Shown here: piece after piece, positions 9,901 through 20,862 of the stretch | Position numbering within the stretch: the stretch's first letter is position 1 | Layout of the letters: each line of letters opens with the position of its first letter | Assembly: GCA_001662425.1 (NCBI GenBank) | Contig: BDDC01000233.1 | Span: 1 to 64,000, forward strand | Source: Chlamydomonas sphaeroides | Taxonomy: Eukaryota; Chlorophyta; Chlorophyceae; Chlamydomonadales; Chlamydomonadaceae | DNA length: 64,000 nucleotides | Direction of reading: 5' to 3' | Translations under genes and position numbers: made by a program | The notes under the pieces: model-generated | Told to the model about the DNA's origin: nothing | Database searches by the model: none | What the model saw: only the letters and a program-made list of their open reading frames with translations

Positions 9901-11919
9901 CCACGGCCGCTGCTGCTGAGGCAGCCGCCATCGCCCGCGCCCGCGCGCTTCTGCGCGGGCGGCCGTGCCTGCCCTACCGTACCTCCTCCACGGCGCCGCG
10001 GCCACCAGCCCTCGCGGGCACTTGCCCGCTGGCCCGCCAACGAGTGCCGTCATGACGGGTTGTGCTTGCCCTGCCCGCGCCGGCGCAGGCTCGCCCTCGG
10101 CCCACGCGGGCGGCCCCGTGGACCCGCTGGGGGCGGCCGGGCTGGGCCGCAGCGTGCCGCTGCCGCCGCCGGAGCAGCCCGCCTACCCGGCGTCCTTCCA
10201 CGAGGTGATGACCATGGTGCAGCAGGGCATCACGCCGCCCAACGTGCGGGTGAGGCCGGCTCGTGGCTAGGCGTGCGGGTGCATAACATACGTGTTTGAC
10301 ATCAGGAACAGAGAGTGCCGGGAATGTGTTCCAGTGTTAGGTAGCACAGAACCCCACACGCGGAACGGCACGCCCCGGGTAGAGTGGCGCGTNNNNNNNN
10401 NNNNNNNNNNNNNNNNNNNNNNNNNNNNNNNNNNNNNNNNNNNNNNNNNNNNNNNNNNNNNNNNNNNNNNNNNNNNNNNNNNNNNNNNNNNNNNNNNNNN
10501 NNNNNNNNNNNNNNNNNNNNNNNNNNNNNNNNNNNNNNNNNNNNNNNNNNNNNNNNNNNNNNNNNNNNNNNNNNNNNNNNNNNNNNNNNNNNNNNNNNNN
10601 NNNNNNNNNNNNNNNNNNNNNNNNNNNNNNNNNNNNNNNNNNNNNNNNNNNNNNNNNNNNNNNNNNNNNNNNNNNNNNNNNNNNNNNNNNNNNNNNNNNN
10701 NNNNNNNNNNNNNNNNNNNNNNNNNNNNNNNNNNNNNNNNNNNNNNNNNNNNNNNNNNNNNNNNNNNNNNNNNNNNNNNNNNNNNNNNNNNNNNNNNNNN
10801 NNNNNNNNNNNNNNNNNNNNNNNNNNNNNNNNNNNNNNNNNNNNNNNNNNNNNNNNNNNNNNNNNNNNNNNNNNNNNNNNNNNNNNNNNNNNNNNNNNNN
10901 NNNNNTGTGTGATGTGATGTGCATCTTGATGTGAAGGAATGTGGATGATGCAGCAGGGCATCACGCCGCCCGGCGTGTGGGTGAGACCGGCAGGGCGCGG
11001 GCGGCACTGCAGCACCGGCTGGACAGCGTCCGGTTGCGCCGGTACTGGGCATGCCGGGCGCCGGCACGGGGCGCGCAGGGCATGTTAGGTTGCGATGGCC
11101 TGTTGCACACGCCGGCCTGTTGCCTGCCCCCAACTCCCATGCGGCGCAACCCGACATGCACGATCTGCTACCCTTCGCATGTGTCCTGTTGTGGAGCGTG
11201 CGGCGATACCGAAGTGGTCCGGGTTGTGCCCGCCCGCATCCTCACCTGCGCTGCCCTCCCTCGTGCAGACCGACATCAACGACGCGCCGCCCGACCCCAG
11301 CCGCCCCATTAGCGAGCCGCGCATGGCGCCGCCGGCCAAGCCCTGGGAGCGCACCGGCGGTCCCACCGCAGCTGCCGCCGCGCCCGCGCCCGCGCCCTAC
11401 CCCAGCATCGGCTCGCAGCCCAACTCGTCCTCCTCAGGCGTCCCCGCTTACTCGTACGGCGGCGCTGTCGGCTCGGGCGGCGGCGGCGGCGGCTCCGCCG
11501 CAGCGCCCGCCGTGAGCAAGCTGCCGCCGGCGAACCCGGCTTGGCGGCCGCCGCCGCCGCCGGCACGGACCGTCAGCGCCGCCAGCGCGCCGGCTGCGAC
11601 GCTGGCGGCGGTGGCGCCGGCCGGTGACGCTGGCGGCTCGGCTGGCGCCACGGCGGCTGCGGGCGCCGCCAGCCCCGTGCCGGCCCAGTCGGCGAGCGCG
11701 TTCGTGGCCGCGGCCGGCGCTGCCGGGCCCGCGACGCCGCTGCCGCAGGCGCCGGCGCATGTGGCGGTGCCGCCGCCGGCCTCCTCGGCGCCGCCTAGCA
11801 TGTTTGATTCGGGGGATGGTCCGGCGATGGCGATGGGCACGGCTGTGGTCCTGGACGAGTCGCCGGCGGCGGCTTCGACTGGCGGGCAGGGCCCGCCGGC
11901 GGCGCAGGACGAGGCGTAG
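6962..11919 (+). CDS. PEX14: Peroxin-14, peroxisomal import docking protein
   Basis: Docking component of the peroxisomal matrix-protein import machinery, which binds the PEX5 receptor. Exons: 6962-7180, 7394-7678, 7903-8031, 8260-8322, 8568-8635, 8833-9302, 10089-10249, 11269-11919; 681 aa, all phases consistent. The conserved N-terminal PEX14 domain (about residues 57-105) spans the first junction: VQNAVGFLSHPS, then SFLERKGLTAAEIDEALRRV. Exon 3 encodes a hydrophobic helix (about 169-188), the expected membrane segment, followed by a charged helix. Exons 7-8 carry the plant-type motif FHEVMTMVQQGITPPNVR joined to TDINDAPPDP and PPAKPWE. The Gly/Tyr/Ala/Pro-rich stretches in exons 6 and 8 look disordered and lengthen the protein. 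The start is the ATG in AAGATGG before the domain. Intron 7 contains an assembly gap and a second copy of the exon 7 end. A further exon inside intron 6 (9.77-10.05 kb) is possible but not supported. Confidence 0.93.
7781..7832 (-). repeat. Intronic repeat shared with CtpA intron 9 (inverted copy)
   Basis: Lies in PEX14 intron 2. Its reverse complement matches about 48 of 50 bases of 19536-19585 in CtpA intron 9, including a TGTCGTGTGTCGGGCATATG block. Two diverged intronic copies in different genes suggest a small mobile repeat. Confidence 0.75.
9666..9754. repeat. 16-bp perfect inverted repeat in PEX14 intron 6
   Basis: Arms 9666-9681 and 9739-9754 are exact reverse complements, separated by 57 GC-rich bases that can pair further. 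It could be a hairpin-forming element or a small transposon remnant. No coding function. Confidence 0.7.
10393..10905. other. Assembly gap (N run) in PEX14 intron 7
   Basis: 513 undetermined bases. The gap is flanked by two near-copies of the exon 7 end, so its size and content are uncertain. Confidence 1.
10944..10991 (+). repeat. Duplicate of PEX14 exon 7 end plus splice donor
   Basis: Repeats the end of exon 7 and its donor, coding for a variant QQGITPPGVW followed by GTGAG where the true exon has QQGITPPNVR followed by GTGAG. It sits inside intron 7, after the gap. Confidence 0.85.
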
Positions 11920-12443
11920 AGGGGTATTGGCGTGGATGTGGGCGCACGTGACGGCAGGATGTGGGGTCGCCAGGGTGTTGCGTCGGCGGGATGAAAGCGG
12001 CGAAGGAAAGCGCATGGTTGGTAATTGAATAGTCGGGTCGCTCCGCGAGGGTGGTTTGGGGCGGGGTCAGAGGGGTAGATGAACGCGGGCGTGGTGCATA
12101 ATGAAGTTGGGGATTGGCAGGAGCAGCGTGCCGGGGTTGGAGACGTAGCGGCGGGACGATGGCGAGGTTGCGCGGTGGGGTTAAGCGGGGGCATCGTGTC
12201 GGGTATCAGGCCATAGGGCTTGGCTTGCCTTGTCGCCGCTATAACCTCTGCAATATTGTCCACTTTTCGCGCCCGGAGCCTGCCTTGTTACACTGCTGGC
12301 TGACCTGCAACAAACTCTGCCGCTGCGACTACACCTTTCTGTTATCGCCGAGACCTCTCCAGCAAGCTTAGAGCTGTTGCATCCAATTGCTTACATAAAT
12401 ACTAGCAAAGCTCGCGCGCCGCCTGCGACATTGAATCGTCGCC
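11920..12443. other. PEX14 3' flank and IMP4 promoter region
   Basis: 524 bases between two same-strand genes. An AT-richer stretch with ACATAAATACTA at about 12394-12405 lies roughly 40-50 bases before the IMP4 start and may serve as its core promoter. No clear TGTAA seen for PEX14. Confidence 0.4.
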
Positions 12444-15400
12444 ATGCTGCGGCGCAACGTGCGCTTGCGGAAAGAGTACCTGTACCGCAAGGGTCTTGAA
12501 GGGAAGGAGCGTGCGAGCTATGAACGGAAGCGGCTTATCCGCAAGGCGCTAGACGGTGAGCTCGTGTGCGCGATGCTCTCGGCCGCAAGCGCAGCCTGGC
12601 CTTGTCGCGCGCGTGGCGACAATACCATCGCCTTGCACCTCGGGTGCTTGTCGGCGGCGGCAATGGTCTCGGTGGGCTGCCGATGGCGCCGACGGCACCG
12701 GCCGCGGCCGGCGGGCGTGCACCCTTGGCGTCCTCGGCGCCTTGGCCTAGGCGGCACACGCGCATAGGCTTCCAAACCCCTCTCAAGCCCGCACTTGCTC
12801 GCCGAGGGCGGGGCACATAGCAGCTTCTTATGGCGCCCCTCGAGTTGCTGCCGGCGGCCCAGACGCCCCAGCGCCGCTGCACGACCGGGCCCGCCGCCCG
12901 TGTACCGCCGCGTGGACCCGCGACAGCCCCTGCCCACCTGCCCACCCGCCTGCCTTTCCCGTCCTCCATGCCTGCTCCCCGTGCACCCCTCTGCCCCGTC
13001 CTGCGGCGCTGCTGCCCGGCGCAGAGGGCAAGCCCATCCCCACCGAGCTCCGCAAGGATGAGGCGTCGCTGCGGCGCGAGGTGGAGCTGGAGGACGACAA
13101 CACCGCCGTACCGCGCAAGTACGACACTGCAGTGATGTCGTACGGTTGTCATAGCGGCAGCTTACGGCGCATAGCCTTTGCGTATGTGGCAATGCGTTCT
13201 GCACGGCTTGTAGCGGAGTAAGACGGGCAGCGTGTACGCTGCGCCGCGACGGCAGCTCGCGCGCAGTGCGTGGCTACATGTGGCTGCGTATGTGCGCACA
13301 TCTGCCGCGCGGGCGTGCACTGCCGTACGACATTTGCCGTATCTTTCTGCCGTGCGCTGCCACAGCCACGTGGACGACGAGTACGCGCACGCGGGCGAGA
13401 TCGACCCCAAGGTGCTCATCACCACCAGCCGAGACCCCTCCTCGCGCCTCATCCAGTTCGCTAAGGTGAGCTCCGTCAGCGCAACGGTCGGGCTTCGAGG
13501 CCAGGCGTGGCCGGCTGCGGCGGAGTGTGGCCGAACGTGGACAAGACCTCTCCCAGCAGGCTCAGCAGCATCGTGGTCCCATGTATTGCATCCACGACCC
13601 CTCACACTCCAACGCTCCCTTCCTCCACCCCGGCCAACCCCGCCCCGCCTTGCCGCACCCCCAGGAGATGAAGCTGGTGGTGCCCAACTCGCAGCGCATC
13701 AACCGCGGTGGCCTCATCCTGCCCGAGCTGGTGGAGACGTGCAGAAAGTGGGCCGGGGTGCAGTGTGCAGGGCGGTCTGGCCGCCGATACTGCTAGTGAA
13801 GGGGGCCAAGCCAAGCGCCAGCCGGAGTCCTGCAGGCACGACCCCTTCCCTCTTTCCTGAGTCCCTGTCCTTGGGCTGGATCGTTGGGGGCGGACGCAGC
13901 GCTGACGCCTCTACCTGACCCGCTTTTCCGCCTGGCGCCCGCCCTCCCCACTCGCAGCCACGACTTCACGGACATTGTGGTGCTCCACGAACACCGCGGC
14001 GAGCCGGGTGAGAGAGCGTCCGTGGGCTCAGTGGGGTGGGGTGGGGGAGCTGACAAGGCAGGGAAGCGCGAAGGGGGGGGACGATAGAGGGAGGGAGGCT
14101 GTGACGAGTGTAAGAGGAAAGGAGCGGGCGGGTGCGTGTGTGGGTGGAGGGGGCGGGGACCGAGGCGCGGAGGGCAGGCGACGTGGTTTTCGAAATGCGC
14201 GCGGGGGGCCCTGCGCGGCCGTACAGCCGCACCGCCTGCTCTTGCATCTAGCCGCATGGTCGCGTGCCGTGCTAGCAGCGTTGTCACGCGCCGTGCACAA
14301 GCCCACAGCACGCAACGGGCGTGCCGCGCGCGGCGTGTTACTTGACGTCCCTGTTTCGCAACACAAACCACGCATTCAACAGCTACCATGCGCCCGCTTC
14401 CGCCCCCGCCCCCAGACGGCATGGTGGTGTGCCACCTGCCGTACGGCCCCACCGCCTACTTTGGCATCTACAACACCGTGCTGCGCCACGACATCGGCCA
14501 GAAGAAGGAGGTGCGGCGGCAGGGGAGGGCAAGGGGTAGCGGGCAGGGAGGGAGGGGGAAATGCGGGTGGAGGGGCGACGGCAGGGGGCGGCGCGGTAGG
14601 GCGGGAAGCCACGCGGGGTGCAGAGGGGCGTGGGAGAGGTACGGCGCTGGCCTGCGCTCCCCCAACGCGCACTGCGCGAGACCGTTTGGTACTCCGGCCC
14701 CCATCCCGCCTGCCAGGCCTGCCGCCGCCCGCAATTCCCCTTTCCATGTCTATGGCCTGCGGGCTCTAGCCGGCCCGCTCACTGTTCCCACACCGCGCCT
14801 GCCTCCCCCTCCACCGCCCCTCCTCCAGGTGGGCACCATCAGCGAGGCCTACCCGCACCTGGTGCTCGACAACCTGGGCTCGGGCCTGGGCGTGCGCACC
14901 GCCAACATCCTCAAGCACCTCTTCCCAGTGCCCAAGGCGAGGGCCGGGCAGGGGCCGGGGGCCGGGGCTTGCGCCGTGTGCTCTACCTGGGCACAGCGCG
15001 AGCAAAGGCGCCCGCACACGGAGGGGTTGGCGGGTGGGGAATGGAGGAGGCACGGGCAGTGATGAGGTCCGGAGGCAGGCCAGGCATCCGATGTACCCAC
15101 ACGTTTGCGAGACGGGCTGGGGTGTGTGAGCATTTGGCGTCGCACGTTGCCCTCCTTTGAACGCCCCTCTTCCGCCGCATTTCACCGCCCGCAGGACGAC
15201 GCCAAGCGCATCGTGACGTTCGCCAACCGCCAGGACTTCATCTCTTTCCGCCACCACACCTACAGCCAGCCCAAGGGTGCCGCCAGCACGGAGCTTACCG
15301 AGGTGCGGCGGCCGCGGCGGTTGGTGGCAGCGAGGGGCAGGCGTGGTGCTGCAGGCGTGCTCGCGCGGGTGTTGGCAGGGCAGGGGCTTGGTGCACGTAC

Positions 15401-15847
15401 TCTACGTCACACCCACCTGCTCTACTCCCGGGTGGGATTCGCATGTGGCACTGCCGTTCTGCGCCCGTTGCTCTGGAGGCCAGACCGACCGACCTGACTG
15501 TCGTGCGTCGTGTCTGCGCCACATCACCCCCACCGCAGTGCGGCCCGCGCTTCGAGCTCAAGCTGTACCAGATCAAGCTGGGCACGCTGGACCAGGCGCA
15601 CGCGGAGGACGAGTGGGTGCTGCGCGCCTACACGCGCAACACCAAGCGGCAAAAGCTGGCGGGCAACGACGCGGGCGCTGGCGGGCTGGGCGGCGGCGGC
15701 CCGCCGGGCGGCAGCGGTAGGGCCAAGCTAGTCAGCGCGCGGGGCAAGCCGGGCACGGGCAAGACGGGGGCGGGCAAGGGCAAGGGCGGGGCGGGGGCGG
15801 GGGCGGGCAAGGGGAAGGGCGGGGCGGGGGGGAAACGGGGCAAGTGA
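12444..15847 (+). CDS. IMP4: U3 snoRNP protein IMP4 (Brix domain)
   Basis: Component of the U3 small nucleolar ribonucleoprotein (MPP10-IMP3-IMP4) needed for 18S rRNA processing in the nucleolus. Exons: 12444-12555, 13025-13118, 13366-13465, 13665-13747, 13958-14007, 14416-14510, 14829-14936, 15195-15302, 15539-15847; 352 aa. The N-terminus MLRRNVRLRKEYLYRK is near-invariant in the family, fixing the start. Brix-domain hallmarks follow in order: VDDEYAHA, ITTSRDPS, VPNSQRINRGG, HDFTDIVVLHEHRG, CHLPYGPTAYFG, EAYPHLVLDN, RTANILKHLFPVPK, KRIVTFANRQDFISFRHH and FELKLYQIKLGTLDQ. The body matches the usual length (about 290 aa). The C-terminus carries about 60 extra Gly/Lys/Ala-rich residues. Intron 7 appears to be GC-AG: its donor AAG|GCGAGG at 14937 is the only one that joins PVPK to DDAKRIV in frame. 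Confidence 0.97.
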
Positions 15848-16191
15848 GGGGCGGCTCATGTCACGCGTCGCCGACCCGCGGGGCGCTGCGAGGAAGCGTG
15901 CGGCGGTGGTGCTGAGTGAGCGATTGTTAGACGGAGGCAAGGCTGGATGTCTGCTCGGAATGCGCGGAACGGAGGTGTGTCGGCCGGTCATTGGTGACGC
16001 AGCAATTCGTGAGGCGGTCGCAGTTTGGAACAAAGCTGTCCGTCCTGCCTTGTGCAAGCATTGTAACTATACTTGTCGCGTCGGTCTCGCTGCTGCCTGT
16101 GTTGCGTCGCTGCTGCCGGTGCTAGTCGCCATCCTTAAACGCCCACAGCCACCGCGCAGCACCGCGCTGAAGCGGAACAACAGCGGCAGCT
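15848..16191. other. IMP4 3' UTR and CtpA 5' flank
   Basis: 344 bases between two same-strand genes, containing the IMP4 poly(A) signal. Nothing else is seen. Confidence 0.6.
16062..16066 (+). promoter_or_regulatory. TGTAA polyadenylation signal of IMP4
   Basis: TGTAA 215 bases after the IMP4 stop and 126 bases before the CtpA start codon, so the two genes are closely packed. Confidence 0.6.
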
Positions 16192-19100
16192 ATGCGAGCC
16201 CCGTGCGTACAACGCCAAGCGGCGCAAGGGCGGCCTCTTGCTCCGGGGGCCACTCGCTGTTTCGCGCCACCGCGACTTGTGTGCCCGGCAGCTCAGAAGC
16301 ACTCTGGACGCGATGCTGGACCTTCACTTGCTGACGGTGGGGCTGGGCCATGGTATGGTGTTGAACCGTCGCCACAGTAGGGTTCTTGGCTGAACGGTCA
16401 GCGGACACACGGGTGCGCAGGCCTGCAAGACCTGGCCAAGAAGGTTGCGACTGGAATTCTTGGAGCCACGACAGCTCTGAGCCTGGTGCTCAGCCCTCCG
16501 CTTGCCGGCGCCACCGAGCTTGTCCGGTGAGTGAATTGCCACTGCGCGGTGGCGCCTTCCGTGGCCTTGCCGCTGCTGTCAGGCTTCGTGGTAGTCATGG
16601 GGCCAGTAGGACATGTCGATGGGCCTGTCGGCGCGGTTATGGCAAGCAGCACGTCCCCGGAAAGCCCTTGTTGACCACCACGGGTCAGCGGCGACGCGGC
16701 CTGCACCCTGAACCCCTGGCCTCATAAACGAAATGCACCCCAGGCCTCGCGCCGCTCAGCCTGCTGCCGAAGGGCCCTCCCGCCCAGCGCAGACATGTGA
16801 CCGCTGCGCTTGCCTTTCCCGCCATTTCCCGCCGCCGACGGTCCGACTGCGGCCACCCTTCATCAGCCATCCATCCCAATTCTCTGACCAGTCTCCTCCC
16901 CCCCACCCTGCGCTGCGCAGCTTGCCCGCGTCCGAGGACCCCGTGGTGTTCGCGGCGCAGCGCACGCTGGTGGAGGCATGGACGATTGTGGGCAAGGCCT
17001 TCGTCGACCCCGACTACAACGGCCACAGCTGGGAAGACGAGCTGCGCGAGCACATGATGGCAGCCTACAACAGCGGCAACGGCGACGCTGCGTTCGCCGA
17101 GGCAAGCTCTCCTGCGGCCGGCTGCGTTGCGAATGTCGTCGCCATGCTTCTGCTGTCGCGCTGCGCGCTGCGTTGAGTTTCTCGTGCCTGCCTAGCTGCG
17201 GTTGCTGAGCCTGCGTTGGTCCATCCATCCGCCCCTCGCGTCCACGCAGATCGGGCGCATGCTGGAAGAGCTGGGCGACCCCTACACGCGCCGCGTGCCG
17301 CCCGAGTGAGTGGCCTGGGTGCGGGTTGGGCCGGGCTGCAACCCAGCACCGGCAGTGGCGGGGCCTCACCTGGCCCTCGGCCCCCGCGCACGCCTCCCCG
17401 CCGCTCCGGCTCACGCTGCGCCCCTCCCCCCTTGCCTCCCTGCCGCCCACCCGCCTCGCAGGGAGTACGACGCCTTTCGAGTGACGTCCGACGGCGAGCT
17501 GCAGGGCGTGGGCATGCTCATCGCCAACGAGCCGGTCAACGGCCACCTGCTGGTAAGGGGAAGATGGAGGAGGCGAGCAGGAGCCGGGGTTCGTTGGCAC
17601 GGCTGTGGGCCGAGGGCGTGCGTGGAGCGGCACTCGCCGCTCGGCAGCGCGCAGGAGGCGCGGTCTGCCCCGGCACGGCGCCGCGGCCTGCGGCCCTGCA
17701 GCTGAGGAGCCGCACGGCGCCCCGCCTGTGCGCCCGCGCCAATCATTCTCCCGTCCCGTGGCCGTCGCAGCGCTGAATAAACGGCGCGGTGCAGATCGAG
17801 AGGCTGTAGTTTGGAGTTGGTGTTCACCGAAGGGAGTTTGGTCTAGTGGTATGATTCTCGCTTAGGGTGCGAGAGGTCGTGGGTTCAATTCCCGCAACTC
17901 CCCTGGTCCGGTGACCTGTTGATCTTTGCACGGGAGTTTGGTCTAGTGGTATGATTCTCGCTTCGGGCTCCGCCCCCTTGCATGCCATGGATGTGCGAGA
18001 GGTCACGGGTTCGATTCCCGTAACTCCCCTGGCAAGAATTTTGCCCCTCCCCGTGGCGCCACCGTGTCGCGACGCAGCGGTAGCTGCTACAGCGATGTCG
18101 GGGGCGCCATAAACGGCACCGGGGTGTGTATGAGGCGGAGGGTGGGTTGCCATCGAGTGTAGCGTTGGCGGGCTCACACCCGACCTTCTCCAACAGTCGC
18201 TGTGACCCGACCCCTGCATTCAACGGTTGCCGCGCTACCTGTGCTGCCCCCGGCTCAGGTGCTCGCGCCCATCAAGGGCGGCCCCGCGGACCGCGCCGGC
18301 ATCCTGCCCGGGGACGAACTCACCTCCATCAATGGCATGAGCCTGGAGGTAGGGGCGGGGGGGACGCGCTGTGGGGGGAAATGAGGGAGTCTGGCAGGAG
18401 GGCTGCGGCGGCGCCGGGCGGACTGGGGTACGCCGTGGAACGGGGGAGTCAAGCGGGCCGCCTCTGGAGTCTGGACCAGCTTACCGAGCGCCCCCATGTG
18501 CGCAGCTGCCCCTGCACATCGCCTTCGTGCGCCCGCCACCTTGCCGCGCTCAACCGCCGCTCCCTGCCCCCGCCCGCCAACCAACTCGGCCCCCAGGGCT
18601 GGAACGGCGAGAAGGCTGCCCGCCTGCTCCGCGGCAAGGGCGGCACCGAGGTGCACGTGCGCCTGGCCCGTCGCAGCGGTGGCATCCCCGGCGTGCCCGC
18701 GCGCCCCGACCCGCCCACACCCACCGACGTAAGCGCTCAGGGGGAGTTGGGGCCGGGCGAGCCGGCCGGGCCGGGCTGCATTGACCCCGTTTGTCAGCTC
18801 AGCGCAGGCGTTGCCACGGCACCAACCTTGCCTCTCCTTTCCCCGCCGCTCCCCATCCCGTCCTTCCCCAGTTTGAGTACCGCGACATCTCCATGCGCCG
18901 CGAGCGGGTGCAGCTGAGCCCGCTCTTCGCCACCGCGCTGCCGCCGGCGCTGCTGCCGCCCGGCACAGGCGGCCTCATGCCGGTGGGCTCGGACGGCAAG
19001 GTGCGCTCCGCGGGCGGCCCCGTGGGCTACCTGCGGCTGACCAGCTTCAGCAGCAACGCGGCGGCGGAGATGCGGGACGCCATCCAGGAGCTCGAGGTGA

Positions 19101-20862
19101 GGGCGGCTGGACGGCAGCTGTGAGCGGCAGGGGAAGCGTGGCGCTTGGTGCTGGGTGGCAGTGCGCTGGTATGGACACTCGACCCAGCAGCGCGAACGCG
19201 CTGCACATGATGCATAACACTCGTGCGCTTTCTCCCGCCTTTCTGTCACTTACCTTGCGACGTCTACCCGCCCCTGCACCCTACGCTCTTCCCCGCCTTC
19301 AGGCCCAGGGCGCCTCATCCTACATCCTGGACCTCCGCAACAACCCGGGCGGCCTGGTGCGCTCCTCGATCGACATTGCGCGGCTGTGGATGGACGGCCA
19401 GCCGGTGGTGTTCAACATCAGCGGCCGCGAGGTGCGGAAACACACACACACAGACGCCCTGGGGGATTGGCTAACAAGCCAATCCCCCAGGGCGTCGCGT
19501 GTCGGGTATATGTTGATTATTACGAACACACACACAATTCCCCAGGGTGTCGTGTGTCGGGCATATGTTGATTATTACGAACACACACGAGCCCAGGGGA
19601 GCGCACGGCACGCTCTGCTGCTCGGCTTGGCCCCATCACAGCCGCAGATGGCGTACACGGCCGTACGCGTACACGCCCTCGCACGCCTCACCCACCCACG
19701 GACACACGCTTTCCCCGATCGTTCCGTTCCCCGCCCGTTCCTCCTCCCCATCTCCCCTCCACATCTCAGGGCGACGACGTGGAGCGCCAGGTGGTGGATA
19801 CGCCGGGCTCCGCGCTTACGCGCCGGCCGCTGGTGGTGCTGGTGAACAAGAACTCGGCCTCCGCCAGCGAGATCCTAAGCGGCGCGCTGCACGACAACCA
19901 CCGCGCCGTCATCGTGGGCGACACCGCCACGTACGGCAAGGGCCGCATCCAGTCGGTCTTCGAATTGCAGGTGGGCGGCCGATGGGGCGGGCGGGAGTGA
20001 GGGAGGGCGTTCATTTGCCGCCACGCTCATGACACTCATCTTGACATGCTCGACAACAGCAGCAGCGGCCTTGGCGCTCGTGTGTCGTCGCGGCTGACGG
20101 CCGCACCATCTGTGGCCCCCAGTGTGCTGCCCCTGCGACCCATGGATGCCCGGCATGCGGGAGTGCGAGCACGCGCTTCCGGCCTGCACGCAGAGCTCCT
20201 AGGCTGTACCGCCGCTGCGCATGGTCACGAACCCGTCGCCTCGTGTGCCCCGTACTGCGGCCTCGCAGGACGGCTCCGCGCTGTTCGTGACGGTGGCGCG
20301 CTACCAGACGCCCGCCGGCACCGACATTGACAAAGTTGGCATCGTGCCTGACCGCTCCTGCGCGCTGCCGGCGGCCGGCGAGGAGGGCAGCTCCTTCATG
20401 TCGGGTGAGGCCGCGGCCGCCGTGCGTTGGGCGGTTGTAGCGGACCAGGGTGGTCGTGGTGACGGATTGGGTTGAACGGATCAAATGACCGAGCGGGGCG
20501 ATGTCTTTGTTACTTGGCGTCGGGGGCGCGAGGCCAGGCCTGAGGCCGCCCTGCGCATCGAGTAGGCTCGGGTGGGCCCTAGCGGCCTAGCTCGCGCTCG
20601 CCTATATCCTTTTTCCCCTCCCGCACCCGCTTACTCCCTCCTCCCAACTGCCTCCCTTCCCCCAGGCCTGCCCATGGTCCCCGGCAGCGAGGAGGCGCTG
20701 CTCGAGTCGCTGCTAAACGACACGTGCGTCGTGGCCGCGCGCGACGTGCTGAGCAGCGAGGTGGCGATGGTGGCGAACGCGGCCACCATTGCGGCCGACA
20801 TCGTGCGGCCCATTTGGGGCCCGTTCGGCGGCAGCAGCAGCAGCGGCGGCCTGGTGCGCTGA
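16192..20862 (+). CDS. CTPA: Chloroplast C-terminal processing protease CtpA (S41 family)
   Basis: Thylakoid-lumen serine protease that removes the C-terminal tail of photosystem II protein D1. Exons: 16192-16336, 16421-16526, 16921-17101, 17250-17305, 17462-17552, 18259-18348, 18597-18728, 18872-19096, 19303-19431, 19770-19970, 20269-20404, 20666-20862; 562 aa. Exon 1 reads like a chloroplast transit peptide. Exon 2 ends in a hydrophobic lumen-targeting segment (ALSLVLSPPLAGA). Exon 3 begins the mature N-terminal helical domain (EAWTIVGKAFVD). Exons 5-7 hold the PDZ domain (GPADRAGILPGDELTSINGM). Exons 9-11 hold the protease core: LDLRNNPGGLV, then NKNSASASEILSGAL with the catalytic Ser near 416, then ATYGKGRIQS with the catalytic Lys near 442, then ARYQTPAGTDIDKVG. 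Intron 3 uses a GC donor (GAG|GCAAGC). Intron 5 contains two tRNA genes, and intron 9 a repeat shared with PEX14. Confidence 0.95.
17832..17903 (+). tRNA. trnP-AGG: tRNA-Pro (anticodon AGG)
   Basis: 72-nt cloverleaf without intron. Acceptor arms GGGAGTT (17832-17838) and AACTCCC (17896-17902) pair fully. The A box reads TGGTCTAGTGGT and the B box GGTTCAATTCC. Anticodon stem CTCGC/GCGAG encloses loop TTAGGGT, giving anticodon AGG at 17864-17866. The gene lies in CtpA intron 5 on the same strand. No run of four T follows before the second tRNA. Confidence 0.96.
17932..18029 (+). tRNA. trnP-CGG: tRNA-Pro (anticodon CGG) with 26-nt intron
   Basis: 98-nt gene whose mature 72 nt closely match the upstream tRNA-Pro, with identical acceptor and D arms. 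The anticodon is CGG at 17964-17966. A 26-nt intron (17968-17993) sits directly 3' of position 37, the canonical place for nuclear tRNA introns. The B box is GGTTCGATTCC. It starts only 28 bases after the first tRNA and is followed by a T4 tract, so one RNA polymerase III transcript could cover both. Confidence 0.95.
18039..18042 (+). terminator. Pol III T4 terminator after tRNA pair
   Basis: TTTT starting 10 bases after the second tRNA-Pro. It is the first run of four T after the start of the first tRNA, and suits termination by RNA polymerase III. Confidence 0.6.
19453..19496. repeat. Perfect 20-bp hairpin in CtpA intron 9
   Basis: Arms 19453-19472 and 19477-19496 are exact reverse complements around the 4-base loop AACA. 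The hairpin overlaps the first of two tandem copies of the shared intronic repeat and follows a CA dinucleotide run. Confidence 0.85.
19481..19585 (+). repeat. Two tandem copies of the shared intronic repeat
   Basis: Copies at 19481-19530 and 19536-19585, offset by 55 bases, each containing ATATGTTGATTATTACGAAC with minor differences. A third, inverted copy is at 7781-7832 in PEX14 intron 2. Confidence 0.85.

Noticed and set aside
8478..10055. 525-aa open frame across PEX14 exons and introns
   Set aside because: Runs through introns in a different frame from the PEX14 exons. Low-complexity Ala/Arg/Pro with no splice or domain support; part of it (9.77-10.05 kb) might still be an extra exon.
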